64,000 bases of DNA from UBA5314 sp039679855. Its GTDB lineage: Bacteria; Bacillota; Syntrophomonadia; Syntrophomonadales; Syntrophomonadaceae. Location of the stretch: the NCBI GenBank assembly GCA_039679855.1, contig JBDKUE010000065.1:14212-78211 (forward strand). Reading direction: 5' to 3'. The first letter of the stretch is position 1; every line of letters starts with the position of its first letter. This document shows, piece after piece, positions 52,516-60,971 of the stretch. Under the pieces are notes generated by a model. It worked only from the letters and a program-made list of their open reading frames with translations, was not told where the DNA came from and made no database searches. A program made the translations under genes and the position numbers.

Positions 52516-54492
52516 ATGCATGGGCGAAGACCAATAAAACGAATTGCTGCCTGGGGGATAATCGTCACGTTGATTGCTCCTCTTCTCCTGGCTTTCAGCT
52601 GGAGCCTACCAGGACTTGATATACCTGAACCATCGGTTATCTATGATGTCAGTGGGCGTTCTATTAAAGGCCTTTCCGACGAAAACCGCATTAATGTATA
52701 TATAAATGAAATAGCTCCCAGCTTTCGGCAGGCCATTGTGGCAGTGGAAGATAAAAACTTTTATCGGCATCATGGAATTGATCTGGAAGGAATTATGAGG
52801 GCGCTTGTGGCTGATATCAAAGCGGGTTCCATCGTAGAAGGCGGCAGCACTATCACCCAGCAGACCGCCAAAAAATTGTTTTTAAATGACCAGCGAACCT
52901 TCACGCGCAAGATACAGGAACTTTATTATTCATTCTTATTGGAGCGAAAATTCAGTAAAGACGAAATCCTGGCCCTTTATTGTAATACCATATATTTTGG
53001 GCATGGTGCCTATGGGGTGGAAGTCGCGGCTCGAACCTTTTTCGGAAAAAGCGCTTCCGAATTAACCCTGGCCGAATCAGCTCTTCTGGCCGGTCTGCCG
53101 CGTTGGCCCAGCCACTATGATCCCTATCAGAATCCGCAGGCGGCCAAGGAGAGGCAGGTTGTGGTATTACAGAGAATGCTTGATGAAGGGATGATAAGCA
53201 CTGCTCAAAAACAAGAGGCTATTGATGCAAAACTGACCTACCGTCAGTCGTCATCCCGTACTGGCGATGCACCCTATTTTGTAGCCATGGTTCAAGAGTA
53301 CCTCAGCAAGAAATACGGCGAGCGTCAGGTGTACCAGGGAGGTTTAAAAGTGTATACGAGCCTGGATCTGGATATGCAAAAAGCGGCGGAACAGGCCTGT
53401 GCGGCGGGGATGAAGGGCAAAGATGCCGATTTGCAGGTTGCATTGACAGCATTAGATAGTGATTCCGGCCAGATCCGGGCCATGGTCGGGGGCCGTGACT
53501 ATAATAGTTCCAATTACAACCGTGTATATGCCCGGCGTCAACCAGGATCCACCTTTAAACCGTTTATGTATTCCCTGGCCATGGATTCCGGTTATACACC
53601 GGCCAGTATGATTATGTGTGAGGAATATGAATATGATATTCCGGGCTCTGATCCCTACAAGCCTTCGGATTATGGTGACAATCCTTACCACTGGCGCCCT
53701 TTTACTCTAAAAGAGGCCTTAATGCTCTCTGACAATACCATCGCTGTGCAGTTGAACTACCGTTTGGGACCGCAGCAGGTTGCCTTAAGGGCTGAGCGGT
53801 TTGGCTTTGAGCACATAGAACCGGTTTTGTCCCTGCCCCTTGGTGCAACTGAAGTTAGCCCTATTGAATTATGCGCTGCCTATTGCGCATTTGCCAATCA
53901 AGGTTATTACTGTGCACCTTACTATATCATCAAGGTTGTGGACAGAAATGGCCGAATACTGGAAGAAAATAAAGCGAATCGTAGTAAGGCGATTGATCCA
54001 GACAATGCCTATATTATTACCGATATGCTTAAAGGGGTTATGATGCCGGGAGGAACGGGGTCTGCGCTGGCGGTGCCGGGTTTGACGACAGCCGGAAAAA
54101 CGGGAACTACTGATCAAAGGAAAGACGCCTGGTTTGTTGGGTTTACTGGCAAAACTTGCTGCGCGGTGTGGGTTGGTTATGATAAAGACCGAAACGTAAA
54201 TTTAACCGGCAGTGCGGCTGCAGGTCCTATATGGAAGGGATTTATGCAAGGCGCGATTAGCAAGGTTTCTTCCGGCGATTTTATACGGCCCTCCAACATC
54301 GTTGAGCTAAACGTCGATTTGGATACGGGCATGGTGGCTACCGAATCCTGTCCCAGAACTGCTGTTATGGCGTTTAGAGAGGGAAGCCAGCCCCAACAGA
54401 TTTGCTATTTACACTTCACTCAGATGGACTCCTTGTTGAACCTGACCAATAGTATTAGTCGATGGATTAGTCCTTTTCTAAAAGAAGGATGA
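52516..54492 (+). CDS. Class A penicillin-binding protein (transglycosylase/transpeptidase)
   Basis: Bifunctional peptidoglycan synthase of the PBP1A family. Short cytoplasmic N terminus, membrane anchor (~14-32), GT51 glycosyltransferase with E78-DKNFYRHHG and GGSTITQQTAKKLFL, RKIQELYYSFLLERKFSKDE and YFGHGAYGVEVAARTFFGKS. The transpeptidase has active Ser 345 in GSTFKPF, SDN in LSDNTIAVQL and KTGTT. ATG 52516, 10 bases after GGAGGG, gives 658 residues; GTG 52477 would start upstream of this site. The C-terminal part is short, without PASTA or FN3 domains. Transcribed alone, with its own terminator. Confidence 0.94.
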   Translation: MHGRRPIKRIAAWGIIVTLIAPLLLAFSWSLPGLDIPEPSVIYDVSGRSIKGLSDENRINVYINEIAPSFRQAIVAVEDKNFYRHHGIDLEGIMRALVADIKAGSIVEGGSTITQQTAKKLFLNDQRTFTRKIQELYYSFLLERKFSKDEILALYCNTIYFGHGAYGVEVAARTFFGKSASELTLAESALLAGLPRWPSHYDPYQNPQAAKERQVVVLQRMLDEGMISTAQKQEAIDAKLTYRQSSSRTGDAPYFVAMVQEYLSKKYGERQVYQGGLKVYTSLDLDMQKAAEQACAAGMKGKDADLQVALTALDSDSGQIRAMVGGRDYNSSNYNRVYARRQPGSTFKPFMYSLAMDSGYTPASMIMCEEYEYDIPGSDPYKPSDYGDNPYHWRPFTLKEALMLSDNTIAVQLNYRLGPQQVALRAERFGFEHIEPVLSLPLGATEVSPIELCAAYCAFANQGYYCAPYYIIKVVDRNGRILEENKANRSKAIDPDNAYIITDMLKGVMMPGGTGSALAVPGLTTAGKTGTTDQRKDAWFVGFTGKTCCAVWVGYDKDRNVNLTGSAAAGPIWKGFMQGAISKVSSGDFIRPSNIVELNVDLDTGMVATESCPRTAVMAFREGSQPQQICYLHFTQMDSLLNLTNSISRWISPFLKEG

Positions 54493-54516
54493 CTTTTTTA
54501 ATATCATCCTTTTAAA
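54485..54516 (+). terminator. Terminator overlapping the penicillin-binding protein stop codon
   Basis: AAGGATGA (54485-54492, containing the TGA stop) pairs with TCATCCTT (54504-54511), followed by TTAAA. Confidence 0.75.
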
Positions 54517-54572
54517 ATATATTTGCGCATACATGGGAAATACTGTTACTAAAGCATCTAAAAAAATACATT

Positions 54573-54599
54573 AATGATATACATATGGTATATATCATT
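54573..54599. promoter_or_regulatory. Palindromic AT-rich site upstream of the orphan LuxR gene
   Basis: Arms AATGATATA (54573-54581) and TATATCATT (54591-54599) around CATATGGTA. The 9-bp arms suggest a dimer-binding operator. It lies 136 bases before the regulator gene, in an otherwise featureless 240-base AT-rich gap. Confidence 0.35.
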
Positions 54600-54734
54600 G
54601 CGGATAAAGGGTATATACAACGATATATGGTCGAAAATAATGGAAAAAAAAGTATTGTGCATTGTTTTTTTATCATTTATCATATAAAAAAAGGATTAAA
54701 TAGGATTAATCTTTTCGCAATGGGGGATTAAACT

Positions 54735-55385
54735 ATGGGTCAATTTAAAGTATTGTTATGCAGCGAACAGCCGGGCTACAGTCAAAGCCTATCTGTAGCA
54801 TTTAATGAAAACTTTATATTCCGGGTAATCTCCAGTGTTGACCGGGACAAACTACTGGACGAAGCGGTCAGGCTTCAACCGGATGTAGCTGTAATCAAGA
54901 TTGACAGTATGAATACCCAGGGTATGCTGGAGGAGCTTAAAAACCGATGCCCTATGCTGCTGCCTGTGGCTATAGTAGATGACCCTGATCAGTATGATAT
55001 TATGGAGTCTATCAACCAGGGGGTGCGCGGAGTTTTGCCGTTTCGTCTACTGCCCCGGCAGATTGTCAACGCGGTTGAATTGATTACTGTGGCCGGGCTT
55101 TTGTGCCTGCCCAGGGTCAGCTCAAGGCCTGCCAACAATAACAACATGGGAAATGAAAGAAGCATTGAGATCATGTCGGCTTTGACTATTCGGGAAAGGG
55201 AAGTGTTAGCGCTGCTGGGCAGAAGCTATTCCAATCAGGAAATTGCGGAAACCCTTTGTCTGTCCGAATCAACAGTCAAGACTCACTTGCGTAATGTTTT
55301 TCATAAGCTGCGGGTGCGAAACCGTTCCGAGGCCATTGCCTTACTGTACGGGACTGATTTGATCAGGTACGAGCAACTGGCTTAG
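54735..55385 (+). CDS. LuxR/NarL-type regulator with degenerate (pseudo) receiver domain
   Basis: 216 residues. The C-terminal helix-turn-helix (ALTIREREVLALLGRSYSNQ, then SESTVKTHLRNVFHKLRVRN) is a clear GerE/LuxR domain. The N-terminal ~125 residues align with a receiver fold but lack its chemistry. The acidic pair is replaced (VLLCSEQPG), the phospho-acceptor Asp is K55 (QPDVAVIKID), the conserved Thr is replaced (AIVDDPDQ), and the Lys is replaced (GVLPFRLLPRQI). It should therefore act without phosphorylation, perhaps by ligand or protein binding. ATG after GGGGGATTAAAC. No kinase is coupled; the complete pair lies 750 bases downstream, so control of the surface-protein cluster is a reasonable inference. 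Confidence 0.85.
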   Translation: MGQFKVLLCSEQPGYSQSLSVAFNENFIFRVISSVDRDKLLDEAVRLQPDVAVIKIDSMNTQGMLEELKNRCPMLLPVAIVDDPDQYDIMESINQGVRGVLPFRLLPRQIVNAVELITVAGLLCLPRVSSRPANNNNMGNERSIEIMSALTIREREVLALLGRSYSNQEIAETLCLSESTVKTHLRNVFHKLRVRNRSEAIALLYGTDLIRYEQLA

Positions 55386-55410
55386 TCGGGCTATACAAAG
55401 TCACCCCTTG

Positions 55411-55445
55411 AAAACGCCCAAAATTTCGAAGGCGTTTTTTATTTA
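55411..55445 (+). terminator. Terminator after the orphan LuxR gene
   Basis: AAAACGCC (55411-55418) pairs with GGCGTTTT (55431-55438), then TTATTT. Confidence 0.85.
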
Positions 55446-56137
55446 CACCTTTTTAATGCCCTAATGGACTAAATATTCACAATATAAACACAAAAAGGAC
55501 AGTAAATAGGACCTAAAGGACGATTGCTTTAAATAAAAATTTTTCCATCAAATACAAGCCTGAACAAGGATTAGACGATAAATAAATCCGATAATATGGA
55601 GACGAAAAGACATATGTATATGTTTATAGCTAATAAAGATATCAGTAATGTAAAATACAGGTAAAAAACATTTCGGATGCATAGCATTAGTAGACCCAAT
55701 ATACAGGTGTTTTAGAAAACGTCCAAGTTTGTACTTATACAAGATTAAAATAGGATACGGTCCTAGGATAAAAGGCGTAAACCTATCTAATCAGCTTATG
55801 GACTGAGATTGAGGAAAAAATGCCTGAATAACGGGAGACAGATCCAATGGTGATCATTGGGTCGACAATATTTGCATATATAAAGGACTAATTAGCAGCG
55901 TACTTCCGATAAAGGAAAAAGTATCGAACAAAAGGGATATTAAGGGGCAATTGCCACTGTTTGCGACTACTTTTTGGTCTAATCTATTACACCCTTTTTA
56001 CTCCCTGCGGTGCATAGCCGCTTAGTAGGCAAAAGTATTAAATTGTTATTACACAAAAGGCGTATTCCGGACCTTGGCCATAAAAAGAGGAAGGTTCATT
56101 TTGAGCGAGGCATTTTGATTTTAAGGGAGGGACGAAA
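55446..56137. other. AT-rich 690-base intergenic region with short repeated motifs
   Basis: No open frame has a credible ribosome site or recognisable product. AGGAC occurs at 55496, 55508 and 55517 (spacings 12 and 9) and again at 55884. AAATAGGA occurs at 55504 and 55748 and also upstream of the orphan regulator at 54698. A small hairpin (ATCCAATG/CATTGGGT) lies near 55842-55862. The region precedes the kinase gene and probably holds its promoter and regulator sites. A small RNA cannot be excluded. Confidence 0.4.
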
Positions 56138-57970
56138 ATGGCAACTGCAAGATCTGACCAGATAAGCCTGGTTAAGAAGGCCAGAAAAGCTGCGGCCCCT
56201 TTGTTTTCCTCCATAAGTCCTAAAAACCAGCTCAGTAGGGCTGGATTGGATGGCCAGTTAAGATATTCGATCTTGATTGTTCGTTATTTATTATTCATTA
56301 TTACTTCCGCTTTTTATTTAGCGGGTCCACCGCATGCACGCATGCACATTAAAATTGTTGTGGTTCTGACTATGCTCGTTGCGACTATTCTGGCCCAAAA
56401 CCTTTACAGCACCTGGCAGCCGCGTACCAAAAACTTGTATTCTAGTCAAACGGGCTGCCGGGAGGAAAACGATGATTGGTCAGTTACCAGGTTGATTATT
56501 GTTGAAACTATTGGCATTGCACTTTTGACAATTCCCACAGGTGGATTGAATAGTCCTTTTATCTGGTATGCTTTAAACCCAATCATTATTGCCGCTGTAT
56601 GTTTGCCGGTATACCGTTGCTGGCTGGTTTTGGCCCTGTTTCTTGCTTCGGCCACCTCGGCCAGTTCTATATATCCTGGAATCAGCGGAACGCTGGTATC
56701 GTTTTTATATGAAAACACGAGCACCCTGTTTGTTTTCTTCCTGACCACCTCCCTGGCTCAAGTAGCCGGTTCTCTTTACAACCGTTTGGGCATAGCCTAC
56801 GAAAAATTGGCTGCTTCCCACGCGCAAAGTGAACGTTCGCTGGAATACATATCATCTCTTTACCAGGCCCTGGAGGCATTCTCCAGCCAGGAGGATAGAG
56901 CTCATTTAGCCGAGGTGCTGGCCTCCTATGCCGCAAAGCTCTGTGATCGGCCTGCAGCATGTTACCTTCGCCAGGATATGGAGCAGTCTGAACCGAGTGA
57001 ACCGACGATATTATGTATTTCCGGGACTGCTGATGATGAGGGCGATGTTGACTGGCAAAGGCTTTTGTATACTCTGTGGAATCAGGTAGAGCCGGGGCAG
57101 GCTATATTGATAAAGGCTATAGATGATGACCGGCAGCTAATTGCCGTTCCAGTTGAATCAAATGCAGAGTATTTTGGGATCCTGGCTTATGTACAGACCA
57201 GAGAGGCAGCTGGATATCTGGCTGAGCGACAAAAGTCACTGGCTTTCCTGGCTGAATTGGGCGGAATAGTCCTGGAACGCATGAAAGGGGACCGGCTTTG
57301 GGGAAGGCTTTTGGTAAGTGAGGAACAAAACCGTATTTCCAACGAAATTCACGATGGGATTGCCCAATACCTTTTCAGCATTGTAATGAGTTTACATAGC
57401 ATTTCCAAAGTGGACAGCCATATTCAGGCTCCTTCCGTGCAAAAACAACTGCGCCTTATAGAAGAAACGGCCAAACGAGCTTCAAGTGAATTGAGGGCTT
57501 CTATATATCAACTCAATCCCAGTAAGAGAGGAGAGAGTTTGTTTGTTGATAATCTGGCGTCCTATCTTGATGATCTAGGGCGTTTGAATGGGATTAAGGT
57601 GGACCTCCAGGCAGAAGGCTGCGAGGAACTGATAAGCCCTGCCCTGCGAAAGATCTTATATCGGATCGTCAGGGAGTCCTGCAGTAATGCCATACGGCAC
57701 GGAGCTTGTCAGACTCTGGAAGTAAGCCTGGATATGTCGCCGGGCAGGACTATTCTGGAGATAGCTGACGATGGACGCGGATTACCGCGGGTAGAAGATA
57801 GAGACAAGGATTGGAAACCGGGACTTGGCATTAAGAACATCAGTCAACTGGTGGCACAATTTGACGGCGAACTGGAAATTAAGAACCGGCCTGGCAGAGG
57901 CACATTGGTAAGGTGCACCATCCCCAAGCAGTATTGTCCGGAACAGACCTATGAGGAGGCGATTATATAA
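56138..57970 (+). CDS. Membrane sensor histidine kinase (NarX/DegS-like, HisKA_3)
   Basis: 610 residues. About five or six hydrophobic segments lie between residues ~48 and 205, with little extracellular sequence, so the signal is probably sensed in or near the membrane. A GAF-like domain (~240-385) follows, then a HisKA_3 domain with H405 in RISNEIHDGIAQYLFSIV, and a HATPase with RESCSNAIRHG (N box), IADDGRGLP and GLGIKNISQLV. ATG after AAGGGAGGGACG. It ends overlapping the start of the response regulator (TAATG), forming a clear two-component pair. The stimulus is unknown. Confidence 0.92.
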   Translation: MATARSDQISLVKKARKAAAPLFSSISPKNQLSRAGLDGQLRYSILIVRYLLFIITSAFYLAGPPHARMHIKIVVVLTMLVATILAQNLYSTWQPRTKNLYSSQTGCREENDDWSVTRLIIVETIGIALLTIPTGGLNSPFIWYALNPIIIAAVCLPVYRCWLVLALFLASATSASSIYPGISGTLVSFLYENTSTLFVFFLTTSLAQVAGSLYNRLGIAYEKLAASHAQSERSLEYISSLYQALEAFSSQEDRAHLAEVLASYAAKLCDRPAACYLRQDMEQSEPSEPTILCISGTADDEGDVDWQRLLYTLWNQVEPGQAILIKAIDDDRQLIAVPVESNAEYFGILAYVQTREAAGYLAERQKSLAFLAELGGIVLERMKGDRLWGRLLVSEEQNRISNEIHDGIAQYLFSIVMSLHSISKVDSHIQAPSVQKQLRLIEETAKRASSELRASIYQLNPSKRGESLFVDNLASYLDDLGRLNGIKVDLQAEGCEELISPALRKILYRIVRESCSNAIRHGACQTLEVSLDMSPGRTILEIADDGRGLPRVEDRDKDWKPGLGIKNISQLVAQFDGELEIKNRPGRGTLVRCTIPKQYCPEQTYEEAII

Positions 57971-58608
57971 TGAGACTGGTAATTATTGACGATCATCCAT
58001 TGGTTATACAAGGTATAGCTTCACTTGTACAGTGCCAAGGGGATATGGAAGTGGTTGGAACAGCTAATAATGGTTCAGAGGCATTGCGGGTCATCAGCCA
58101 GTGCAGACCTGATATCGCGGTGGTGGATTTGAGGCTGGCTGGCGAGTACGGACTCGATATAATAAGAAAAGCCAGAAAATTGGTGCCCACATGCCGTTTC
58201 ATCATCCTTACTTCCTTCGCCGAAAGGGTCGATGTGCGCAGCGCAATTGCTGAGAAGGTTGAAGGATATATTCTCAAAGAGGCTATGCCCGAAGAAATAA
58301 TCGCTGCTATTCATCTGGTTGGCAAGGGCAGGACCTATATAGATCCCGCCATCATGCAAAACCTGCTTGACCAACAGGAAGAAGACCCAATTGAGCAGCT
58401 GACACCGAGGGAGATGGAGGTTCTGGAAGCTCTGGCCCGGGGTATGTCCAACCGTGAAATAGCCGATTTATTATACATAACCGAACACACCGTAAAGAAG
58501 CATGTATACCAAATCCTGGATAAGTTAAACTTCCACGATCGGACTCAGGCTGCCCTGTATGCGTTCTCCAAAGGACTTGGGCAGGTGTCTCCTAATACTG
58601 CATCCTAG
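57970..58608 (+). CDS. NarL/FixJ-family response regulator
   Basis: 212 residues. Complete receiver domain with IIDDHP acidic residues, phospho-acceptor D53 in RPDIAVVDLRL, Thr/Ser in FIILTSF and Lys in GYILKEA. The C-terminal LuxR-type helix-turn-helix reads TPREMEVLEALARGMSNREI and TEHTVKKHVYQILDKLNFHD. It overlaps the kinase gene by one base, and its start is preceded by GAGGAGG. It lies 19-28 bases upstream of the TasA-like gene, so this pair and the fibre genes may share a transcript. It is expected to activate that cluster or its own promoter; inferred from position. Confidence 0.94.
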   Translation: MRLVIIDDHPLVIQGIASLVQCQGDMEVVGTANNGSEALRVISQCRPDIAVVDLRLAGEYGLDIIRKARKLVPTCRFIILTSFAERVDVRSAIAEKVEGYILKEAMPEEIIAAIHLVGKGRTYIDPAIMQNLLDQQEEDPIEQLTPREMEVLEALARGMSNREIADLLYITEHTVKKHVYQILDKLNFHDRTQAALYAFSKGLGQVSPNTAS

Positions 58609-58627
58609 GGACTAGAATGAAAAGGGG

Positions 58628-59176
58628 GTGAAGATCATTACACACGCCAAGAAGAATGTGAACAGACGCATAGGCCTGATCGTCGTTAGTTTAGTTCTGA
58701 GTTTGGGATTGATAGGCTCAGCTGTAGCTATGTATAGTGATACTTTAACTGCCAACCACAATGTTAACACCGGTGGCCTTAATGTGCAATTCGTCAACGG
58801 TAGTACCACTACGCAGAGCCTGGACTGCAATTTGTTGGTAGGTGAGACCGCTAACAAGGAGTTTTATTTAATCAATAAGGGCACAGTGCCGGTGAATTTT
58901 AAAGATGATTCGGCAACCTCGTTAATCGTAGGATCTGCTCAAGTAACTATTCAATGGCCCACTGGTGCCAATGCAACTCTGGATCCGGAAGCGCAGATGA
59001 GAGTTCCCGTTGAAATTGTTGCATTATCAGCTGGTACATATCAATTTAATGTAAATATCACAGCTACTCCTTGGAATGGATACACCGAGCAATGGAAAGT
59101 TAACAACCTGCAACTGCAAGGTTCTGTAGTGGTTACTGAGCCATCACCTCCTCCGGCTGCGGGTGGCGGCAGTTAA
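58628..59176 (+). CDS. TasA/camelysin-like secreted protein (SipW-processed fibre subunit)
   Basis: About 180 residues. Basic N terminus (KKNVNRRIG), a hydrophobic segment (~17-35) and AVAMYSDTLTANHNVNTGGL, which matches the SipW-type cleavage region of TasA/CalY proteins (signal peptide followed by a Ser/Thr-Asp and a TAG/TGG-L beta strand). The rest is a beta-sandwich-like domain with LINKGTVPVNF and VPVEIVALSAGTYQFNVNIT, ending in a Pro/Gly/Ser tail. No wall anchor. Start uncertain: GTG 58628 is embedded in the AAAGGGGGTGA ribosome site, whereas ATT 58637 is at ideal distance. The dedicated signal peptidase gene is next but one terminator away. Biofilm/fibre function is inferred from family. 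Confidence 0.78.
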   Translation: MKIITHAKKNVNRRIGLIVVSLVLSLGLIGSAVAMYSDTLTANHNVNTGGLNVQFVNGSTTTQSLDCNLLVGETANKEFYLINKGTVPVNFKDDSATSLIVGSAQVTIQWPTGANATLDPEAQMRVPVEIVALSAGTYQFNVNITATPWNGYTEQWKVNNLQLQGSVVVTEPSPPPAAGGGS

Positions 59177-59205
59177 GCGACATACAAATATATTTTGAGA
59201 TGGAT

Positions 59206-59236
59206 AACCCCTGCTTGTATTGGGCAGGGGTTTTTA
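59206..59236 (+). terminator. Terminator after the TasA-like gene
   Basis: AACCCCTGC (59206-59214) pairs with GCAGGGGTT (59224-59232), then TTTACG. It should make the fibre-subunit transcript much more abundant than that of the processing genes downstream. Confidence 0.85.
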
Positions 59237-59685
59237 CGCTCCTAAAAGAGTTTTACAAAAAACATTTCGGCGAGTTGTAAAAAAAATTGGAACTAAGTTT
59301 ACTTAAAATGAAAAACATTAAAGTTAGATATAATCTTGTGAAATTAGTGAATTTTGAGAAATATTTGGACAAGCATCTTGAGCAAAATGAATAGTTGGGG
59401 AAACCCCTGTAAATATTCTTGCTAGGCCCGTCTTTATTATAAAAATTCGGGCATTTAATGTTTGTTTATAATTCTCAACCAATGCTGCTGCAAAGAGTAA
59501 ATAATTTCCTCCAAAACACGATAATAATTATGAACCGGATTATCTTTGATTATTAGTGCAATAGATCTTCAGAATAGGAATGCAAGCCTTATAAATAACA
59601 TTTTAGTAAGAATAATACACTTATTCGGAAGGAAAATGGTCTTTAAAGCAAAATATTAATATATATACCTTTTATTTGTGATAAT
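59237..59685. other. AT-rich 450-base intergenic region
   Basis: No credible gene. TTTTACAA (59251-59258) and TTGTAAAA (59275-59282) form an inverted repeat. The 14-mer AAAAAACATTTCGG at 59257-59270 also occurs at 55663-55676 in the other large gap of this cluster. The stretch just before the peptidase gene (59650-59680) is very AT-rich and may hold its promoter, but I could not choose boxes confidently. Confidence 0.35.
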
Positions 59686-60897
59686 GTGTCACTTTATAGC
59701 TATGGAGGGTCAGAGATTTACAGTCAATTGAGGTCGTTGCTGGCCGACCGAAAATCAGCCAGGTATACTTGGATTCTGCTTTTACTCCTGGTGCTGGCCT
59801 ACATCTTGAACAACCGGTTTTTTGGACCCAAAGTGGGGGGCTATTTGGGTAATTACATTCTGCCCATCCTGATGTGGTTCTTGATTATTGGCTTTATCTA
59901 CCTGATGCCGCGAGTTAAAAACCGTGGAAAATTGCGCATTAGCAAAACTCTGCGCTGGTTGGCTTTAATGTGTGTATTTATCAACCTGCTGGGGATGATG
60001 CTGCAGGGAGCGATAGGGGGATTCGGGAAAAGCCCCTATGATCACAGTTGGATTGGTCTTCTAACCAATATTGCATCTCTTGGTGCTGGACTGGTTGGAA
60101 TAGAATTGGCACGCACCTGGCTGGTAAATCGCCACTTTTCCCGTCGGCCAATACTGGGCCTTACAATAGTATCTATATTCTTTACTATAATCACAACCCC
60201 CTTAAATAAATGGACCGGTATAAGTTTTAATCTGATGTTTGCCCAGTTTGTCGGTTCCGATTTATGTCCGGCCTTGGGACAAAATGTTTTGACGACCTAT
60301 CTGGCATCGCTGGGCGGTCCTATACCTGCCATCCTCTATCGGGGGTCGATAATTCTTTTAGAAAGATTTTCTCCGGTTCTACCCAATTCGAACTGGGCGA
60401 GTCAAACCCTGTTGGGTATTCTGGCACCGATTCTTGGAATAATCCTGGTCAGACAGATTTATGGTGAGGAGACTGGAAAAAACAAAGCGCGCACCCGTGA
60501 AGAAGGAATAACAAGCTGGCTATTGACCGGGCTGGCTTCCATACTTATTATATGGTTCGCCATGGGGGTATTTACCTATGCCCCCCGGGTTATTTTAAGC
60601 GGCAGTATGGAGCCTCAGATTAAAATAGGCGATGTGGTTGTCATTCATAAAATAGAAGGGAAAGATGCGCAGGTGGGGGATGTTATTCTCTTTCCCTACC
60701 AAAAGGATATGAAAGTAACCCATCGTATTATTGCGGTTTCCGAACAACAGGGGACCAAGCTATTTACTACCAAAGGGGATGCCAACCCGGAACCCGATGT
60801 GGATCTGGTGCCCGTTGACAATGTCCAGGGAAAGGTTGTAACGGTTGTTCCCAAAGTGGGCTGGTTGACCCTGGTTTTCCGGAATGCGGTTAAATAA
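59686..60897 (+). CDS. SipW-type signal peptidase I fused to a multi-spanning membrane domain
   Basis: Up to 403 residues. The C-terminal ~110 residues are a signal peptidase of the SipW/archaeal/ER type: catalytic Ser in LSGSMEPQIKIGDVVVIHK (~307), His instead of Lys in VTHRIIAV, and Asp in TTKGDANPEPDVD. The N-terminal ~290 residues contain about seven hydrophobic segments; SipW itself has only one or two. The extra domain is not one I recognise and may position substrates or an accessory partner. Start unclear: GTG 59686 has no ribosome site, whereas GGAGGG at 59704-59709 points to ATT 59716 at 6 bases. Predicted to process the TasA-like protein and possibly the LPYTG protein. Confidence 0.85.
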   Translation: MSLYSYGGSEIYSQLRSLLADRKSARYTWILLLLLVLAYILNNRFFGPKVGGYLGNYILPILMWFLIIGFIYLMPRVKNRGKLRISKTLRWLALMCVFINLLGMMLQGAIGGFGKSPYDHSWIGLLTNIASLGAGLVGIELARTWLVNRHFSRRPILGLTIVSIFFTIITTPLNKWTGISFNLMFAQFVGSDLCPALGQNVLTTYLASLGGPIPAILYRGSIILLERFSPVLPNSNWASQTLLGILAPILGIILVRQIYGEETGKNKARTREEGITSWLLTGLASILIIWFAMGVFTYAPRVILSGSMEPQIKIGDVVVIHKIEGKDAQVGDVILFPYQKDMKVTHRIIAVSEQQGTKLFTTKGDANPEPDVDLVPVDNVQGKVVTVVPKVGWLTLVFRNAVK

Positions 60898-60971
60898 ATA
60901 ACGAAAAGATATTCCCCAAGATGTCGATATACATAAATAGGGGTTAATAGAAGGAAAAGGAGCGGCTGGTG

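Noticed and set aside
55548..55742. 64-codon minus-strand frame in the AT-rich gap
   Set aside because: No ribosome site, biased AT-rich composition, no domain; explained by chance.
55446..56137. Cyclic-di-GMP or other known riboswitch in the gaps of the fibre cluster
   Set aside because: I looked for the conserved cores of common riboswitches and found none; only small hairpins are visible.
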